DNA of 17,275 bases from Porphyromonadaceae bacterium (GTDB lineage Bacteria; Bacteroidota; Bacteroidia; Bacteroidales; Paludibacteraceae): the NCBI GenBank assembly GCA_905372605.1, contig CAJPPQ010000011.1:1-17275 (forward strand). The letters are read 5' to 3'. The notes below the pieces were generated by a model. The model made no database searches and was not told the DNA's origin. It saw nothing but the letters and a program-made list of their open reading frames with translations. A program made the translations under genes and the position numbers. Of the stretch, positions 14,016 to 17,275 are shown piece by piece. Position 1 is the stretch's first letter. Every line of letters begins with the position of its first letter.

Positions 14016-16082
14016 ATGGAAAAACAACAGTTTAAATCATTTGATGTCATTCGTTTCAAGCGGTTTACACGTAAGTCGTACAGTGTTTTTGCCAGTATGA
14101 ACAAAGCCATTACTATCGGAGTACTATCAGGTTTCACTCTGGCGAGTGCTCATGCGACTTCCGTGAATCCTACCGAAAAGACGAATATAACGACATCTGT
14201 AGACTCTATAGCTCACAAAGAGCTCGAAGAGGTAGAGGTTACTGCTACAAAGATAGGCTTGCCTATGGAAATGGCAGCCAAGCAGGTAACCGTAGTAGGT
14301 AGAAAAGAGATAGAGCAGGCACCGGTCAAGAGTGTCCAAGATCTATTGAATTATGTAGCAGGAGTAGACCTCCAACAACGCTCTCCCCACGGCGTACAAG
14401 CCGACGTGTCTCTGCGAGGCGGTTCGGCAGACCAAGTAGCAATACTGCTAAACGGCGTCAATCTCACCAATCCACAAACAGGGCATTATAGCCTCGACAT
14501 ACCGATAAATCTCTCTGATATAGAACGTATCGAGATAGTACAGGGACCGACCTCTCTGGCATACGGAGCAAGTGCTCTATCGGGCGGTATAAACATTATC
14601 ACCCGACGCGATACTTCGTCGAACCTGTTTTGTCGATTAGAAGGCGGTATGTACGGACTTTTTGGAGCCGAGGCACGTGGAGCATACAAAGGAGAGGTTG
14701 CTTCTGTGAGTGTATCGGCAAGTTACGGAAGGTCTGATGGATATATACGTAATAGTGATTATAACATAATAAATACATTGCTACACAGTAGATTGTCGGT
14801 AAGCGACGTAGCAGATATATCGATACAGATGGGCTATAACGGTAAAAAATACGGAGCCAACACGTTCTATACGCCAAGTTACCCCGACCAATACGACGAT
14901 ACCAAAAGTATATTCGCCTCTATAAGTGGCCAGACATACGGAAAACTCAAACTAATACCACAGATGTATTGGAGCCGACACTACGACTGTTTCCAACTAA
15001 TAAGAGAAGGAACACCCGACGTACCGGCTTGGTATACAGACCACAATTATCATCGTAGCGATGTATTCGGCATCAGCCTCAACACCCAATATATGTGGGC
15101 TCTCGGTATAACGGGATTCGGCGGCGAGATACGAAACGAAGGTATACTCAGCTCCGTACTTGGCGAGAAAATGAAAGATACTATCGGCAAATATACGAAA
15201 TCGTACGGAAGGACAAATATCAATTATTTCGTCGAACACAATATCGTATTCGATAAAATCACTATTTCGGCAGGAGGCATACTCAATCACAACACTGCGA
15301 TAGTGAATAAAATGGCTTTTTATCCGTCTATAAACATATCGTATCGTCCTGTAGATAAGCTAAATATATACATCTCTTGGAACACTGCTACACGTATGCC
15401 TACATTTACAGAAATGTATTATACCACTCGTACGCACGTAGGTAACCCCAAGTTGCTATCCGAATATACTCGTTCGATAGAATGCGGTGCGCGTTTGAAT
15501 GGTAGGTGGATGAATATAAGCGGATTACTCTTTGTCTCTGAGGGCGAAAACCTTATCGACTGGATGTATAACGACAGCGATAAGAAATGGTACTCTACCA
15601 ATATAAAACAAGGGAGCCTTCTGCGTACGTTAGGGGCAAGCATAAACACCTCTATAGGCTTCAAACAGCTGATAGGCAGCAATCAACCTATCGAAAGCCT
15701 ACAAATAGGCTATCAATATCTTACTCAGAATAGTACCGATGCCAGTGAAACAAATCCGATATCGAGATATGTATTCAACTATCTGAAACACAAACTCACA
15801 GCTACACTGAGACACGATATCGTAAAAAACATGTCGATGGTATGGAAATGCCGTTGGCAAGACCGCGAAGGAGTATACACCCAATACGTAGACCTTAAAG
15901 AAAACGGAGTAGTAGAGTACAAACCGTTTTTCATTTTAGACCTCAGAGTCGAGTATAAACTTAGTGGGTTCGACCTATTTGTAAATGCTAATAATATATT
16001 CAATAACAGATATGTAGATTTCGGCAATATCCCGCAATCGGGATTCTGGCTATCTGCAGGAGCCTCATATTCATTCAATTGA
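14016..16082 (+). CDS. TonB-dependent outer-membrane receptor, BtuB-like
   Basis: A 688-residue receptor that would import a scarce ligand across the outer membrane using TonB energy. After a long N-terminal extension and signal peptide (1-47, ending ASAHA), a TonB-box-like EEVEVTA lies at 71-77. The plug domain spans about 85-200 (VKSVQDLLNYVAGVDLQQR, VSLRGGSADQVAILLNGV, ERIEIVQGPTSLAYGASALSGGINII). A roughly 480-residue beta-barrel ends in SAGASYSFN. The plug resembles vitamin B12 receptors, but heme or metal chelate ligands are equally possible. There is no SusD partner and no cobalamin riboswitch. Residues 11-27 (VIRFKRFTRKSYSVFAS) precede a normal signal peptide starting at M28 (14097). 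The upstream ATG is preferred because it sits 28 nt after the promoter. Confidence 0.88.
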   Translation: MEKQQFKSFDVIRFKRFTRKSYSVFASMNKAITIGVLSGFTLASAHATSVNPTEKTNITTSVDSIAHKELEEVEVTATKIGLPMEMAAKQVTVVGRKEIEQAPVKSVQDLLNYVAGVDLQQRSPHGVQADVSLRGGSADQVAILLNGVNLTNPQTGHYSLDIPINLSDIERIEIVQGPTSLAYGASALSGGINIITRRDTSSNLFCRLEGGMYGLFGAEARGAYKGEVASVSVSASYGRSDGYIRNSDYNIINTLLHSRLSVSDVADISIQMGYNGKKYGANTFYTPSYPDQYDDTKSIFASISGQTYGKLKLIPQMYWSRHYDCFQLIREGTPDVPAWYTDHNYHRSDVFGISLNTQYMWALGITGFGGEIRNEGILSSVLGEKMKDTIGKYTKSYGRTNINYFVEHNIVFDKITISAGGILNHNTAIVNKMAFYPSINISYRPVDKLNIYISWNTATRMPTFTEMYYTTRTHVGNPKLLSEYTRSIECGARLNGRWMNISGLLFVSEGENLIDWMYNDSDKKWYSTNIKQGSLLRTLGASINTSIGFKQLIGSNQPIESLQIGYQYLTQNSTDASETNPISRYVFNYLKHKLTATLRHDIVKNMSMVWKCRWQDREGVYTQYVDLKENGVVEYKPFFILDLRVEYKLSGFDLFVNANNIFNNRYVDFGNIPQSGFWLSAGASYSFN

Positions 16083-16098
16083 ATCGCTTAAAATAAAG

Positions 16099-16134
16099 AA
16101 AGGACAGGCTCTCATATAGGTCTGTCCTTTTTTT
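16099..16134. terminator. Bidirectional terminator between the TonB receptor and rpoD
   Basis: AAAGGACAG (16099-16107) and CTGTCCTTT (16122-16130) form a perfect 9-bp stem with a 14-nt loop, followed by more T on plus and by TCTTTATTTT on minus. It lies between the convergent receptor and rpoD genes. Confidence 0.8.
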
Positions 16135-16193
16135 CGTAGGATAAACAAAGTAAGTATTATCCCTCTTATCCAAGTGTTTTTTTTACTAAAACA

Positions 16194-17057
16194 TCAACCC
16201 AAATATACTTTGAGCAGTTTGTTTTTGGAGTTGTTTCTCAGGCGTCTGATAGCCTTTTCTTTTATCTGCCGTACTCTCTCGCGAGTAAGCCCAAACTGGT
16301 CGCCTATCTCTTCGAGAGTCATTTCGGGACCTCCTATACCAAAAAACATTTTTACGATATCTCTCTCTCTTTCTTGCAACAACGCATCCAACGTACGCTC
16401 TATCTCTGTAAGTAACGACTCGCTCATAAGCGATTGGTCGGCTATGGGCGAATTGTCGTTCATAAGCACGTCGAGCAACGAATTGTCTTCGCCGTCTACG
16501 AATGGTGCATCTACCGATATATGTCTGCCCGATACTTTCATAGTATCGGATACTTTTTCGAGAGGTAGGTCTAAGTCTGCGGCTATCTCTTCGATAGACG
16601 GAAGTCGTTCATGCTCTTGCTCGAAACGCTGAAATGCCTTGTTGATTTTATTGAGCGAACCTACCTGGTTCAGCGGTAGGCGTACTATCCTCGACTGCTC
16701 TGCTAATGCTTGTAAAATCGACTGACGAATCCACCATACGGCATAAGAAATAAATTTAAATCCTCTGGTTTCATCGAATTTTTCGGCAGCTTTTATCAGA
16801 CCGAGGTTGCCTTCGTCGATAAGGTCGGGAAGAGATAATCCCTGATTTTGATACTGTTTGGCAACAGATACTACAAAACGCAAATTGGCTCGTACGAGCT
16901 TGTCGAGTGCGGCATGGTCGCCTTTGCGAATCCTCTGTGCCAGCTCTACCTCTTGCTCAATAGTAATAAGTTCCTCTCTGCCAATTTCTTGTAGGTACTT
17001 ATCCAATGAGTCACTTTCACGATTTGTAATAGATGGTGTGATTTTAAGTTGTCTCAT
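16194..17057 (-). CDS. rpoD: Primary RNA polymerase sigma factor (Bacteroidota type)
   Basis: The housekeeping sigma-70, 287 residues, lacking region 1.1 as in other Bacteroidota. Region 1.2 is at about 15-48. Region 2 includes the core-binding [15 protein letters not shown] and [15 protein letters not shown]. The -10 recognition helix is [22 protein letters not shown] (93-114). Region 3 covers about 115-200. Region 4.2 holds the helix-turn-helix [28 protein letters not shown] (247-274). It should recognise the TTTG/TAnnTTTG promoters seen throughout this window. It has its own -7 element 32 nt upstream and ends against a bidirectional terminator. Loss of region 1.1 is normal for the lineage, not truncation. 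Confidence 0.96.
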   Translation of the reverse strand: MRQLKITPSITNRESDSLDKYLQEIGREELITIEQEVELAQRIRKGDHAALDKLVRANLRFVVSVAKQYQNQGLSLPDLIDEGNLGLIKAAEKFDETRGFKFISYAVWWIRQSILQALAEQSRIVRLPLNQVGSLNKINKAFQRFEQEHERLPSIEEIAADLDLPLEKVSDTMKVSGRHISVDAPFVDGEDNSLLDVLMNDNSPIADQSLMSESLLTEIERTLDALLQERERDIVKMFFGIGGPEMTLEEIGDQFGLTRERVRQIKEKAIRRLRNNSKNKLLKVYLG

Positions 17058-17089
17058 TTTCTATTATTTATGTTATGAGAATAAGTTTG

Positions 17090-17097
17090 CAAAGGTA
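17090..17097 (-). promoter_or_regulatory. Predicted -7 element for rpoD
   Basis: The minus strand reads TACCTTTG followed by CAA, ending 32 nt before the rpoD ATG. A TTTG at 17124-17121 lies 23 nt upstream, slightly too far for an ideal -33. Confidence 0.5.
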
Positions 17098-17169
17098 CAA
17101 AAAAATATTACACCTTCGCACAAAAAGTGATATAAAGTACTATTGCCTATAAATCAACCTAATACGCCA

Positions 17170-17275
17170 TCACACCTTGAACGCTTCGGCAATAGCGTCG
17201 TCGAGCCCGTTGGGGTTCTTGCCGCCCGCCTGAGCAAAGAACGGCTGTCCGCCACCACCGCCCTGTATGTGTTTG
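17170..17275 (-). CDS. alaS: Alanine--tRNA ligase, C-terminal end (partial)
   Basis: The last 34 codons and TGA stop of a gene entering from the right edge. The residues include the Gly-rich [15 protein letters not shown] followed by [12 protein letters not shown]. This is the characteristic end of the AlaRS C-Ala domain (compare GGGRPDMAQAGG in E. coli). AlaRS charges tRNA-Ala and edits mischarged Ser and Gly. The stretch is richer in G and C than its surroundings, due to the Gly codons. A 112-nt gap with its own promoter separates it from rpoD downstream on the same strand. Confidence 0.9.
   Translation of the reverse strand, partial: KHIQGGGGGQPFFAQAGGKNPNGLDDAIAEAFKV

Noticed and set aside
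16174..16632. 152-codon plus-strand ORF opposite rpoD
   Set aside because: Antisense shadow of a strongly conserved sigma gene, with Ser-rich low-complexity content.

Overview
The window looks like a chromosomal segment from a moderately AT-rich member of the Bacteroidota, most likely the order Bacteroidales. Three things support this. The primary sigma factor is the short form without region 1.1. Promoters carry the Bacteroidota -7 element TAnnTTTG and, with one exception (hsp20), I saw no strong Shine-Dalgarno sites. Several proteins also have a Bacteroidota character: a rhomboid with a basic C-terminal tail, an ECF sigma factor beside a TM-plus-barrel protein, and a TonB receptor with a long N-terminal extension. 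No mobile element, CRISPR array or rRNA was seen. Most genes are core housekeeping genes in short transcription units.

Layout. Positions 1-16 hold the first codons of a minus-strand gene that leaves the window. At 353-1019 (minus) an integral membrane protein is translationally coupled to a small Xre-type repressor, and their promoter overlaps a perfect inverted repeat. lpxB (1389-2525) begins a plus-strand series: an ECF sigma factor (2584-3147), a 439-residue protein with one inner-membrane helix and a C-terminal outer-membrane barrel (3186-4505), and a lipoprotein with a duplicated domain (4578-5660). Next come pdxA-panD, recA, greA-HIT and tRNA-Asn. murD is alone on the minus strand. rhomboid-EEP phosphatase, hsp20 and a BtuB-like TonB receptor follow on plus. 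rpoD and the 3' end of alaS are on minus at the right edge.

How the genes may work together. The ECF sigma/TM-barrel pair resembles the dual-membrane-spanning anti-sigma systems described in Bacteroides, where one polypeptide crosses both membranes and controls a sigma factor. Its position right after the lipid A gene lpxB suggests an envelope-sensing module. recA, greA, rpoD, murD, alaS and tRNA-Asn are core information-processing and wall genes. pdxA-panD joins vitamin B6 and pantothenate synthesis.

The most interesting signals are: (1) the ECF/dual-membrane protein/lipoprotein module; (2) a 13-bp hairpin followed by a U-rich tract inside an unusually long greA leader, reminiscent of greA leader attenuation in E. 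coli; (3) promoter elements whose distance to the start codon is nearly constant (28-32 nt for eight of eleven genes), with greA as the clear outlier; (4) a perfect inverted repeat over the promoter of the membrane-protein/Xre pair.
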